Below are positions 25,057 through 31,915 of a stretch of 64,000 nucleotides of DNA, piece after piece. The notes under the pieces are model-generated. The model did not search any database and was not told the DNA's origin. It worked only from the letters and a program-made list of their open reading frames with translations. The position numbers were made by a program, and so were the translations under genes. The stretch spans positions 1-64,000 of the forward strand of contig NZ_QKTU01000003.1 in assembly GCF_003234565.1 (NCBI RefSeq). The letters are read 5' to 3'. Each line of letters opens with the position of its first letter. The stretch's first letter is position 1. This DNA is from Curtobacterium sp. MCBD17_013. GTDB lineage: Bacteria > Actinomycetota > Actinomycetes > Actinomycetales > Microbacteriaceae.

Positions 25057-25899
25057 TCAGAAGAGGTCGGGGGACGGCGTGGAGGCGTACCGGACGGCGA
25101 CGTCCGCGTGCCGGTCGAACCGGTAGCCGACACCCCGGACCGTCCGCACGATCTCCTCGAAGGCACCGAGCTTCGAGCGGAGGCGTCGGACGTGCACATC
25201 GATGGTCCGCTCGTTCGGCGTCTCGTCCTCGCCGTCCGCCCAGAGTCCCTCGATGATCGCCTGGCGGTCGACCGTCCGGCCCTCGCGGAGCACCAGGAAC
25301 TGGAGGAGCTCGAATTCCTTGTAGGTCAGCGGTGCGGTCTCGCCGTCGAGCACGACCCGCTTGCGCGAGATGTCGATCACGACGCCGGTCTCCTCGGGCT
25401 CCGCGGGCGAGGTCTGCTTCCGCGCCGCGACCGCGGATCGGTCCTGCAGCGCGAGGCGCACGACCTCGACGTCGCGGCCCCCGGAGCCCTCGGCCGCCAC
25501 GGCGACCGCCGCGTAGGTCTCGGCGGCGGGGGCGAGTTGGGCCGTCAGGGCCTTGAGCTGCTCGACGATGGCCGCGAGCGAGGTGCCGGCCGCAGCGGCC
25601 TTCGCCTCGTCGATCCCGACGTAGAGGGCGAATCCGCGTGCCTCCGTGCCCTCGGGCAGGGCGCGGCTCCGGGCGGGAGCGACGACGGGACTCGTCGGGA
25701 CGTCCTCGGCAGCGGGCGCAGGCCGTGCGGCACGGGCGGGCAGGGCGGTGCCGGCAGCGGGGGTACGCACGGGCGCAGCAGTGCGGGCGTGCTGGGCCGC
25801 GGGGAGAGTCGGCCCGGCATGGGTCGGCGAGGCAGCGCCGGCGAGCGCGGTGTCGGCGGGGGCGGTGGTGTGTCGCGGGCGATCGATGGTGAGTGACAT
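25057..25899 (-). CDS. Winged-helix (OmpR/PhoB-type) regulator without receiver domain
   Basis: 280 residues from ATG 25899 with GGAGGA 7 nt upstream. Residues 1-90 are Ala/Pro/Thr-rich and disordered. A small domain follows (GFALYVGIDEAKAAAAGTSLAAIVEQLKAL) that is not a CheY receiver: the Asp/Lys phosphorylation pattern is missing. Residues about 175-265 form a complete PhoB-type wHTH (LTYKEFELLQFLVLREGRTVDRQAIIEGLW; NERTIDVHVRRLRSKLG; IVRTVRGVGYRFD). The frame is open for 78 more codons upstream to a GTG at 26133 that overlaps the mini-ORF stop. Signal sensed is unknown. Confidence 0.85.
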   Translation of the reverse strand: MSLTIDRPRHTTAPADTALAGAASPTHAGPTLPAAQHARTAAPVRTPAAGTALPARAARPAPAAEDVPTSPVVAPARSRALPEGTEARGFALYVGIDEAKAAAAGTSLAAIVEQLKALTAQLAPAAETYAAVAVAAEGSGGRDVEVVRLALQDRSAVAARKQTSPAEPEETGVVIDISRKRVVLDGETAPLTYKEFELLQFLVLREGRTVDRQAIIEGLWADGEDETPNERTIDVHVRRLRSKLGAFEEIVRTVRGVGYRFDRHADVAVRYASTPSPDLF

Positions 25900-26125
25900 G
25901 GGAGTCCTCCTGGCTGTGGCGCTCGGAGCGCCGGTGCGTCGAATGCGTCCTCGGTCGCGGCGTCCGCGGTGCCCGGACCCCGGCGAGGGGGTTCGAGGGC
26001 GGGACGAACCGAGGGGAGCGGGTACCTCCGCGTCGACGATCACGATGGTCGTCGGCGCCGGATCCCGGGGACCGCACACAGGACGGGGTCGCCGTCGGGG
26101 TGGGTCCGGCTGGAACGGGTGCCGG

Positions 26126-26227
26126 TCAGGCACACATTCGACAACACATGACCGCCATGCCCGGCATCATCATGCCGGCAGTCCCCTGGACCTCGACGAG
26201 GACGCGGGTGGACGAGGAAACAGTCAT
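26126..26227 (-). CDS. 33-residue Met/Cys-rich mini-ORF, likely leaderless
   Basis: Read from ATG 26227 to TGA 26126. The first 18 residues are ordinary; the last 15 are MMMPGMAVMCCRMCA, 9 of them sulfur residues. A good promoter ends 6 nt before the ATG, so the mRNA should start at the ATG. It lies 226 bp upstream of the winged-helix regulator on the same strand. It could be a cysteine/methionine-sensing leader peptide, like the Cys-tract leaders known in actinobacteria, or a small metal-binding peptide. Both are inference. An overlapping plus-strand frame is also Met-rich because CAT and ATG are complementary. Confidence 0.5.
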   Translation of the reverse strand: MTVSSSTRVLVEVQGTAGMMMPGMAVMCCRMCA

Positions 26228-26233
26228 GGGGCG

Positions 26234-26263
26234 AGTATCGGCGGTATACCAGGGGGCTGTCAA
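26234..26263 (-). promoter_or_regulatory. Sigma-70-type promoter of the mini-ORF
   Basis: On the minus strand TTGACA (26258-26263), an 18-bp spacer and GATACT (26234-26239). The spacer holds a perfect 8-bp palindrome GGTATACC (26243-26250) next to a run of five C, a possible repressor site. Six bases separate the -10 from the ATG. Confidence 0.6.
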
Positions 26264-26274
26264 CTGTCCCGGCG

Positions 26275-26548
26275 GACGTGCGGACGGGCGCCCGCGCGAC
26301 GCCAGCGCCGACCGAGCCTGCGAGGGCGGTGGAAGGGGCTACTCGGCGAGTCCGCGCGCTGGAGCTGAGGCGGCGCGCCAGCGCCGCGCGACGCCAGCGC
26401 CGACCGAGCCTGCGAGGGCGGTGGAAGGGGCTACTCGGCGAGTCCGCGCGCTGGAGCTGAGGCGGCGCGCCAGCGCCGCGCGACGCCAGCGGCGACCGAG
26501 CCTGCGAGGGCGGTGGAAGGGGCTACTCAGCGAGTCCGTACAACCGGT
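26275..26548. repeat. 92-bp tandem repeat across the upp 3' end
   Basis: Three copies with period 92 bp, anchored at GACGCCAGCG near 26298, 26390 and 26482. Each contains the last codons and stop of upp (GGACTCGC(C/T)GAGTAG on the minus strand) and a GC-rich inverted repeat GGCGCGCCAGCGCC. The real upp stop is at 26523-26525. Confidence 0.85.
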
Positions 26549-27158
26549 CGCCCGCGTCGCCGAGTCCGGGCACGATGTACCCGCGGTCGTCGAGTCGCTC
26601 GTCGAGGGCACCGAGGACGATCGTGACGTCCTTGCCCGCGGTGGCCTCCTCGACCGCGGCGAGCCCTTCGGGCGCGGCGAGGATGCAGACGGCGGTGACG
26701 TCCACGGCGCCCCGGTCGAACAGGAACTCGATCGCGGCCGTCAGGGAGCCACCGGTCGCGAGCATCGGGTCGAGGACGAAGCACTGCCGGTTCGACAGGT
26801 CCTCGGGCAGGCGCTCGGCGTACGTCTGGGGCTCGAGGGTCTCCTCGTTGCGCGCCATGCCGAGGAACCCGACCTCGGCCGTCGGCACGAGCTTGACCAT
26901 GCCCTCGAGCATCCCGAGGCCCGCTCGGAGGATCGGCACGACGAGCGGACGCGGCTTGGCGATGGCGACGCCGACGGTGTTCGCGACGGGGGTCTCGATC
27001 GCGGTCGCGGTCACTCGCACGTTGCGCGTCGCCTCGTACGCGAGGAGCGTCACGAGCTCCTCGGTCAGAGCGCGGAACGTCGGTGCGGGCGTCGTGCGGT
27101 CGCGGAGCACCGACAACTTGTGCGTGATGAGCGGGTGGTCGGCGACGTGGACTCGCAT
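26523..27158 (-). CDS. upp: Uracil phosphoribosyltransferase
   Basis: Salvages uracil to UMP using PRPP. 211 residues from ATG 27158 ([20 protein letters not shown]). PRPP loop [16 protein letters not shown] near residue 131, [10 protein letters not shown] in the middle, and the end [19 protein letters not shown] are diagnostic. Divergent from tadA with 53 bp between starts. Its 3' end has been tandemly duplicated, which leaves two extra stop-codon copies downstream but does not change the protein. Confidence 0.96.
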   Translation of the reverse strand: MRVHVADHPLITHKLSVLRDRTTPAPTFRALTEELVTLLAYEATRNVRVTATAIETPVANTVGVAIAKPRPLVVPILRAGLGMLEGMVKLVPTAEVGFLGMARNEETLEPQTYAERLPEDLSNRQCFVLDPMLATGGSLTAAIEFLFDRGAVDVTAVCILAAPEGLAAVEEATAGKDVTIVLGALDERLDDRGYIVPGLGDAGDRLYGLAE

Positions 27159-27211
27159 ACGCTCAAGGGTACCGGCCACGGAGGCGCCACCGCGGCGGAC
27201 GAGGAGGGCGA

Positions 27212-27751
27212 GTGGAGCACCGGCAGCACGGACCCGGGCCGGTCGGCCCCGGACCCTCGGGCATCGGCGGCGGAGCGGACCGGGGCGAGCACCCGGCGGC
27301 CCGGCCGTGGGTGGCCGCGATGGAACGGGCGCTCGACGAGGCCCGCGCGTGTCTCGCGACGGGGGACGTCCCGGTCGGCGCGGTCGTGCTCGACGCGACC
27401 GGTGCGGTGGTCGCCACGGGGCGCAACGAACGGGAGGCCCGACAGGATCCGACCGCGCACGCCGAGGTGCTCGCACTCCGCGCCGCCGCGGCACGCACGG
27501 GGGACTGGCACCTCGAGCAGCACACCCTCGTCGTCACGCTCGAGCCGTGCCCGATGTGCGCCGGCGCCGTGCTCGCCGCTCGGGTACCCCGGATCGTGTT
27601 CGGCGCGTGGGATCCGAAGGCGGGTGCGTCGGGCAGCGTCTACGACATCGCGCGCGATCGACGACTCCCACACCGGGCCGAGGTCGTCGGCGGTGTGCTC
27701 GAACAGCCCTGTGCCGCGATGCTCGACACGTTCTTCGCCGCGAGACGCTGA
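27212..27751 (+). CDS. tadA: tRNA-specific adenosine deaminase
   Basis: Converts A34 to inosine in tRNA-Arg(ACG). 179 residues from GTG 27212. Zinc site: HAE in [12 protein letters not shown] and PCPMCAGA; the catalytic Glu is in HAE. The end [22 protein letters not shown] is typical. The first 30 residues are Gly/Pro-rich and extra; the domain begins at [12 protein letters not shown], so a later start is possible, though no better start codon with a ribosome site is clear. Confidence 0.92.
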   Translation: MEHRQHGPGPVGPGPSGIGGGADRGEHPAARPWVAAMERALDEARACLATGDVPVGAVVLDATGAVVATGRNEREARQDPTAHAEVLALRAAAARTGDWHLEQHTLVVTLEPCPMCAGAVLAARVPRIVFGAWDPKAGASGSVYDIARDRRLPHRAEVVGGVLEQPCAAMLDTFFAARR

Positions 27752-27775
27752 GGCCGCTCGGCGACCGGACGCGCC

Positions 27776-28153
27776 TCAGTGCCAGAACACGGCGATGAGC
27801 ACGTTGACGATCGCCAGCGCTCCGGTCGTGTGGAAGAACGGCAGCGCCGCCTTCGGTCCGGCCGTCCCCGCGTCGGCCCGGCGCTGCCGCGACCGCGCCA
27901 CGAACGCCGTCGTGAGGGCGAACAGCGCGATGACGAGCTTGACCCCGAGCTTGACGTGGTTCGCCCCGCCGTGGGTGGTCGCGTCGATGATGCCCATGAG
28001 TGCCAGACCCGTCACGAGCTGCGTCACGAGGCCGATGACGAGCCACTGGGTCTCGATGTGCTCCTTGCGCCGGACCTGTGCGAGGAAGGCGCCGATCACG
28101 GCGGCGAGACCGAGGAAGTGGAGAGCCAGGAACACGTTCTGCAACACGGACAT
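27776..28153 (-). CDS. Four-helix membrane protein
   Basis: 125 residues with four predicted helices: NVFLALHFLGLAAVIGAFLAQV, WLVIGLVTQLVTGLALMGII, HVKLGVKLVIALFALTTAFVA and TTGALAIVNVLIAVFWH. HFLG in helix 1 and HVKLGVK in helix 3 recall small integral membrane proteins of unknown function seen in many actinobacteria. Convergent with tadA (24 bp between stops). No function assigned. Confidence 0.75.
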   Translation of the reverse strand: MSVLQNVFLALHFLGLAAVIGAFLAQVRRKEHIETQWLVIGLVTQLVTGLALMGIIDATTHGGANHVKLGVKLVIALFALTTAFVARSRQRRADAGTAGPKAALPFFHTTGALAIVNVLIAVFWH

Positions 28154-28246
28154 GCTCCGATCGTGGCGGAGGCCCGGCCGGCTCCGCCACGAAGGCGTGC
28201 CTTCCCTGTGGACGGTCGCTCGGCCTCCCGACCGGGGGAGGACGCG

Positions 28247-29203
28247 TCAGTCGGCCGCGCGGATGATGATCGCCTCGGTCGGCGGCCGCGGGGCGTCGTG
28301 CCGGACGTCGGGCTCGATGTAGATGACCCGGGCGACGGGCACGACGGACCGGACCCGGGCCTCCAGGGCGTCGATGCCCGCCGCGACGTCCCCCAGGCGA
28401 CGGTCCCCGTCCACCGCGACCTTCGCCGCAACCATGAGCTCGTCCGGGCCGAGGTACAGGGTCTTCATGTGGATGATCGAGTCGACCTCCGGGCCGTCGA
28501 GGATCGCCCGCTTGATCGCCTGCAGGTCCGCGGGCGTCGCCCCCTCGCCGAGCAGCAGGCTCTTCGTCTCGACACCGAGCACGACCGCGACGGCGACGAG
28601 CAGGAGGGCGATGAGGATCGTGCCGATCGCGTCGAAGACGCCGTTGCCGGTGAGCGCCGTCAGACCGACGCCGAGGAACGCGAACACGAGCCCGGTGAGC
28701 GCCGCCGTGTCCTCGAGCATGACGATCGGGAGTTCGGGTGCCTTGGCCCGACGGATGTACTGCACCAGGGACTGGTCCCCGCGGTCGGACCGGGCCTCCC
28801 GCAACGCCGTCCGGAGCGAGAAGCCCTCGAGCAGGATGGAGATCGCGAGCACCGCCAGCGGGAGCCACCAGGTCTCCAGGGGGTGCGGGTGCTCGAGCTT
28901 CTCGATGCCCTCGTACAGCGAGAACACGCCGCCGATCGAGAACAGGATGATCGACACGACGAAGGCGTACACGTACCGTTCGCGGCCGTAGCCGAACGGG
29001 TGTTCCTCGTCCGCCGCCCGCTTCGACCGTCGGCCGCCGATGATGAGCAGGACCTGGTTGACCGAGTCGGCGAGGGAGTGGACGCCCTCGGCGAGCATCG
29101 ACGCCGATCCGCTGATCGCGGCCGCGATGAACTTGACCACGGCGATGCCGACGTTCGCGCCGAGGGCCGCGACGATCGCCCTGTTGCCTCCGGATGCGCT
29201 CAT
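28247..29203 (-). CDS. Cation diffusion facilitator family transporter
   Basis: 318 residues with about six helices. Metal-site HSLADSVNQV in helix 2 (residues 42-51), later MLEDTAALTGLVFAF in helix 5 with the paired acidic site, and a C-terminal cytoplasmic domain (IHMKTLYLGPDELMVAAKVAVD). The family exports Zn, Co, Fe or Mn by proton antiport. The subgroup cannot be set from sequence alone. Divergent from proC with 55 bp between. Confidence 0.9.
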   Translation of the reverse strand: MSASGGNRAIVAALGANVGIAVVKFIAAAISGSASMLAEGVHSLADSVNQVLLIIGGRRSKRAADEEHPFGYGRERYVYAFVVSIILFSIGGVFSLYEGIEKLEHPHPLETWWLPLAVLAISILLEGFSLRTALREARSDRGDQSLVQYIRRAKAPELPIVMLEDTAALTGLVFAFLGVGLTALTGNGVFDAIGTILIALLLVAVAVVLGVETKSLLLGEGATPADLQAIKRAILDGPEVDSIIHMKTLYLGPDELMVAAKVAVDGDRRLGDVAAGIDALEARVRSVVPVARVIYIEPDVRHDAPRPPTEAIIIRAAD

Positions 29204-29258
29204 GGTGCCCAGCCCTGCTCTCGTTCCTGTGCGGTCGGTCAGATCCTAGGATGGCCGG

Positions 29259-30089
29259 ATGGTCCTCGATCTGCCACGTACCGCGATGCTCGGCGTCGGA
29301 TCCATGTCGGGAGCGGTCCTGGACGGCCTGCTCGCCGCAGGCGTCCCCGCGGATCGCTTCGCCGTCACCAACCGGTCGGAGCCGTCCGCCGAGGCGCTCC
29401 GCGTCCGGGGCCTCGACGCCGTCGCCGTGGAGACCGACCCGGAGGCGAACCGGCGCGCCGTGCGCGGGGCGGGGCTCGTCGTCGTCGGGGTCAAGCCGTT
29501 CCTCGTCGCCGACCTGCTGCGCGAGGTGCGGGCCGACCTCGAGCCGGACGCGGTGGTGGTGAGTGTCGCCGTCGGGGTGACGAGCGTGACGATGGAGTCC
29601 CTGGTGCCGGAGGGCGTGCGGGTCGTCCGGGCGCTGCCGAACACCCCCGTGCGCGTCGGCCGCGGTGTCACCGGGGTCAGCGGGGGCAGTCGCGCCGACG
29701 CGGCGGCGGTCGCGCTCGCTTCGTCCCTCTTCGCGGTCTCGGGCGATGTGCTCGAGGTCCCCGAGGCCCAGCTCGACGCCCTCAGCGCGGTGTCCGGGTC
29801 CGGGCCCGCCTACGTGTTCCTGCTCGTCGAACAGTGGCGGCGTGCGGCCGAGTCGCTCGGGTTCGACCGCGAGCAGGCGCGGGTCATGGTCGAGGGCACG
29901 CTCCGCGGCGCGGTCGAGCTCCTCGCCACGTCGGACGACGGCCCCGAGGCCCTCCGGCGCGCGGTGACGAGTCCGAAGGGCACGACCGAGCGGGCGATCG
30001 CGGTCCTCGAGGACGCGGACCTCGAGGGGACCCTCCGCCGTGCCGCCGATGCCGCCATCGCCCGAGCCGCGGAGCTCGCCGCGCTCTGA
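29259..30089 (+). CDS. proC: Pyrroline-5-carboxylate reductase
   Basis: Last step of proline synthesis, NAD(P)H dependent. 276 residues: Rossmann motif MLGVGSMSGAVLDGLL at residues 7-22, VVVGVKPFLVADLL, VRVVRALPNTPVRVGRGVTG and the signature LSAVSGSGPAYVFLLVEQW, ending with TTERAIAVLEDADL. In mycobacteria proC is followed by the same small HTH and bS22 genes seen here, with an ArsR gene inserted between in this window. Confidence 0.95.
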   Translation: MVLDLPRTAMLGVGSMSGAVLDGLLAAGVPADRFAVTNRSEPSAEALRVRGLDAVAVETDPEANRRAVRGAGLVVVGVKPFLVADLLREVRADLEPDAVVVSVAVGVTSVTMESLVPEGVRVVRALPNTPVRVGRGVTGVSGGSRADAAAVALASSLFAVSGDVLEVPEAQLDALSAVSGSGPAYVFLLVEQWRRAAESLGFDREQARVMVEGTLRGAVELLATSDDGPEALRRAVTSPKGTTERAIAVLEDADLEGTLRRAADAAIARAAELAAL

Positions 30090-30160
30090 CGCACGCGCCC
30101 TCGGGCACCCCGAGGGCGTCCGGATGGCCCTCGCCGCGCGCGCCCCGTTACCCTGAGCGC

Positions 30161-30679
30161 ATGCCCGACATCTTCGGCGTGATCGCGGACCCCACGCGGC
30201 GCCGACTGCTCGCAACCCTGCTCGAGGAGTACGGCGCGGCCGGGTCCGTCGGCGAACTCAGCGTGGGTGCGCTCGTCACGCGCCTCGGGATCAGCCAACC
30301 GACGGTGTCGAAACACCTCCGGGTGCTCCGCGACGCCGGCCTGGTGCGCACGCGCGACGAGGGCCAGCACCGCTACTACCGCCTCGACCCGGAGCCCCTC
30401 GTCGGCGTCGAGGAATGGCTCGCACCGTTCACCGGTGTCGTCGCTGCCGAGGAGGTTCCGGCGACCACGGCGTGGACCCCCGACGGCCGCCCCGTGTCGG
30501 TGCGCCGCGGCGCCGCGGGACGGTCTCGGGTGGACGTCGGCACCGAACTCGGACGGGTGATGGCCGAGGCGTCCTTCCGCGCCACGACGGCGATCTCGGG
30601 GGCGCAGACGGGCTGGGAGCGCGTGGTCGACCCGGTGCGGCGTCGGCTCCAGCGGCGTGCCGGCGAGGACGACGACTGA
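30161..30679 (+). CDS. ArsR family regulator
   Basis: 172 residues from ATG 30161 (MPDIFGVIADPTRRRLLATL). wHTH: VGALVTRLGISQPTVSKHLRVLRDAGLVRTRDEGQHRYYRLDP (residues about 28-75). No metal-binding Cys is seen, so it is not a classic metal sensor. A C-terminal extension of about 90 residues with RAAGRSRVDVGTELGR is common in actinobacterial relatives but has no known function. Located between proC and the HTH/bS22 pair. Confidence 0.85.
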   Translation: MPDIFGVIADPTRRRLLATLLEEYGAAGSVGELSVGALVTRLGISQPTVSKHLRVLRDAGLVRTRDEGQHRYYRLDPEPLVGVEEWLAPFTGVVAAEEVPATTAWTPDGRPVSVRRGAAGRSRVDVGTELGRVMAEASFRATTAISGAQTGWERVVDPVRRRLQRRAGEDDD

Positions 30680-30799
30680 CCCCCGTTCCCGGGGCAGCGG
30701 GCGGGCTGGACACCGCGCCACGGCCGCCCCTATGGTTGCCAGAGACCACGCAGGTCACACCATGGTCCGGAGGTGCCGGGCCCCTCCTGAAGGCAGAGC

Positions 30800-30994
30800 A
30801 TGGCCGGCAACTTCGACGACGTGCGGTTCCTCACGGTCGCTGAGGTCGCCGAGATGATGCGCGTCTCGAAGATGACGGTCTACCGCATGGTGCACGCGGG
30901 GGAGCTCCCCGCCATCCGCTTCGGCCGGTCGTTCCGGGTCCCGGAGTCCGCCGTCGCGGAGATGCTCCGCGGTGGTGTCGCCGACGTCGGTTGA
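30800..30994 (+). CDS. Small excisionase/MerR-type HTH protein
   Basis: 64 residues: FLTVAEVAEMMRVSKMTVYRMVHAGELPAIRFGRSFRVPESAVAEML is nearly the whole protein and is a MerR-like HTH_17 domain. By synteny it corresponds to the small HTH gene after proC in mycobacteria (proC, HTH, bS22). Though excisionase-like in fold, there is no phage context. It probably acts as a small DNA-binding regulator. Confidence 0.88.
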   Translation: MAGNFDDVRFLTVAEVAEMMRVSKMTVYRMVHAGELPAIRFGRSFRVPESAVAEMLRGGVADVG

Positions 30995-31013
30995 GCGCGC
31001 CACGCCCACGCCG

Positions 31014-31043
31014 TTCGACAACGCCGGTCGGCTCCGGTAATGT
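31014..31043 (+). promoter_or_regulatory. Promoter candidate for bS22
   Basis: TTCGAC (31014-31019), an 18-bp spacer and TAATGT (31038-31043), 62 bp before the bS22 start. The same GGTAATGT -10 appears before the FMN riboswitch. Confidence 0.5.
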
Positions 31044-31104
31044 CGCACGAGGTATTTTTCCGCGGTCTCCGACCCGGTGTCCACATCAGCCGTAGGAGGG
31101 CCGT

Positions 31105-31203
31105 ATGGGTTCTGTCATCAAGAAGCGCCGCAAGCGCATGGCGAAGAAGAAGCACCGCAAGCTGCTGCGCAAGACGCGCCACCAGCGTCGCAACAAGAAG
31201 TAG
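31105..31203 (+). CDS. Ribosomal protein bS22 (AURKAIP1/COX24-like)
   Basis: 32 residues: starts MGSVIKKRRKRMAKKKHRKL and ends RNKK; 21 residues are Lys, Arg or His. It matches the actinobacterial bS22, a small-subunit protein first seen in mycobacterial ribosome structures (established knowledge). AGGAGGG lies 7 nt before ATG 31105. It follows the small HTH gene, as in mycobacteria, and is followed by a strong terminator, so it is well expressed. Genes this short are often missed by annotation. Confidence 0.95.
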   Translation: MGSVIKKRRKRMAKKKHRKLLRKTRHQRRNKK

Positions 31204-31229
31204 GTCCTACCGGACCTGCTCACCACGAG

Positions 31230-31256
31230 AGCCCCGACCGATCACCGGCCGGGGCT
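31230..31256 (+). terminator. bS22 terminator
   Basis: AGCCCCG (31230-31236) pairs with CGGGGCT (31250-31256), with an inner CCG/CGG stem and one mismatch, followed by TCGT. Located 27 bp after the bS22 stop. Confidence 0.8.
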
Positions 31257-31283
31257 TCGTCGTCTCCGCACTACGCTGGACGG

Positions 31284-31538
31284 GTGCCCACCGTGACGCT
31301 CCTGACCAAGCCCGGATGCCACCTGTGCGACGACGCCCGTCCGATCGTCCGCTCCGTGCTCGACGCCCACCCCGACGTCGTGTTCGAGGAGCGGGACATC
31401 CTCCAGGACGACGCCCTGCGCGAGGAGTACGCGGAGGACATCCCCGTGGTCATCGTCGACGGCCGGGTCCACAGCACCTGGCGCGTCGACGCCGAGCGGT
31501 TCGAGCGTGCGCTCGCCGCGGCCGAGGCCCGCGCGTGA
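31284..31538 (+). CDS. Glutaredoxin-like protein (DUF836 type)
   Basis: 84 residues from GTG 31284. Thioredoxin-fold start PTVTLLTKPGCHLCDDARPIV with a CxxC redox pair (C12, C15) and the cis-Pro in DIPVVIVDGR. HxW in HSTWRVD is the family end. Probably a cytosolic disulfide reductant. Overlaps the next gene (GTGA). Confidence 0.88.
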   Translation: MPTVTLLTKPGCHLCDDARPIVRSVLDAHPDVVFEERDILQDDALREEYAEDIPVVIVDGRVHSTWRVDAERFERALAAAEARA

Positions 31539-31828
31539 TCCACCACGTCGTCGCCTGGCGCTTGCGCGACGACGTCGTCCGTCACGAGGCGATCGCCCAC
31601 ATCCGCGCCGTGCTCGAAGCCCTCGACGGCGTCGTGCCGTCGATCCGCTCCATCCGCGTGGTCGACAACGTGGCGTACCCCGGCAGCAACGCGGACGTCG
31701 CGGTGGTCGCCACGTTCGACGACCTCGCCGGGCTCGAGGCCTACCAGGTCCACCCCGAGCACCAGGCCGCCGCCGACACCGTCCGCGGGATGGTCACGGG
31801 GCGGACCGCCATCGACTGGGAGGCCTGA
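31535..31828 (+). CDS. Dabb (stress-responsive alpha/beta barrel) protein
   Basis: 97 residues from GTG 31535. IHHVVAWRLRDD, then VDNVAYPGSNADVAVVATFDDLAGLEAYQVHPEHQAAADTV is the Dabb dimeric barrel with its conserved YQxHPxH motif. Members range from stress proteins to polyketide cyclases, so no substrate is given. Start overlaps the glutaredoxin stop by 4 nt. Confidence 0.88.
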   Translation: MIHHVVAWRLRDDVVRHEAIAHIRAVLEALDGVVPSIRSIRVVDNVAYPGSNADVAVVATFDDLAGLEAYQVHPEHQAAADTVRGMVTGRTAIDWEA

Positions 31829-31862
31829 GCCGCGCCTCCCGGCCGTCGCTGCCGCACACGCG

Positions 31863-31895
31863 GGAGGCGCTGCCCCGGTGGGGAGCAGCGCCTCC
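31863..31895. terminator. Terminator between Dabb and aspS
   Basis: GGAGGCGCTGC (31863-31873) pairs perfectly with GCAGCGCCTCC (31885-31895), with an inner CCC/GGG. It serves two convergent genes. The stem overlaps a CGGGAGGC element copy. Confidence 0.8.
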
Positions 31896-31915
31896 TGTCG
31901 TGCGGTCGGGAACCG

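Noticed and set aside
25900-26133. 78-residue N-terminal extension of the winged-helix regulator
   Set aside because: The frame is open, but its composition is ordinary GC-rich noise, and ATG 25899 has a much better ribosome site. Kept only as an alternative.
26147-26340. Plus-strand Met-rich small ORF opposite the mini-ORF
   Set aside because: No promoter or ribosome site on that strand. Its methionines simply mirror the CAT/ATG complementarity of the minus-strand ORF.
27534-30215. Very long minus-strand frame over tadA, the membrane protein, CDF and proC
   Set aside because: Only a GC-rich shadow frame. Established genes occupy other frames through the whole stretch.
27779-30679. 966-codon plus-strand frame ending with an ArsR domain
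   Set aside because: Only the last 172 codons (from ATG 30161) code a recognisable protein; the rest is antisense to the membrane and CDF genes or in another frame of proC.
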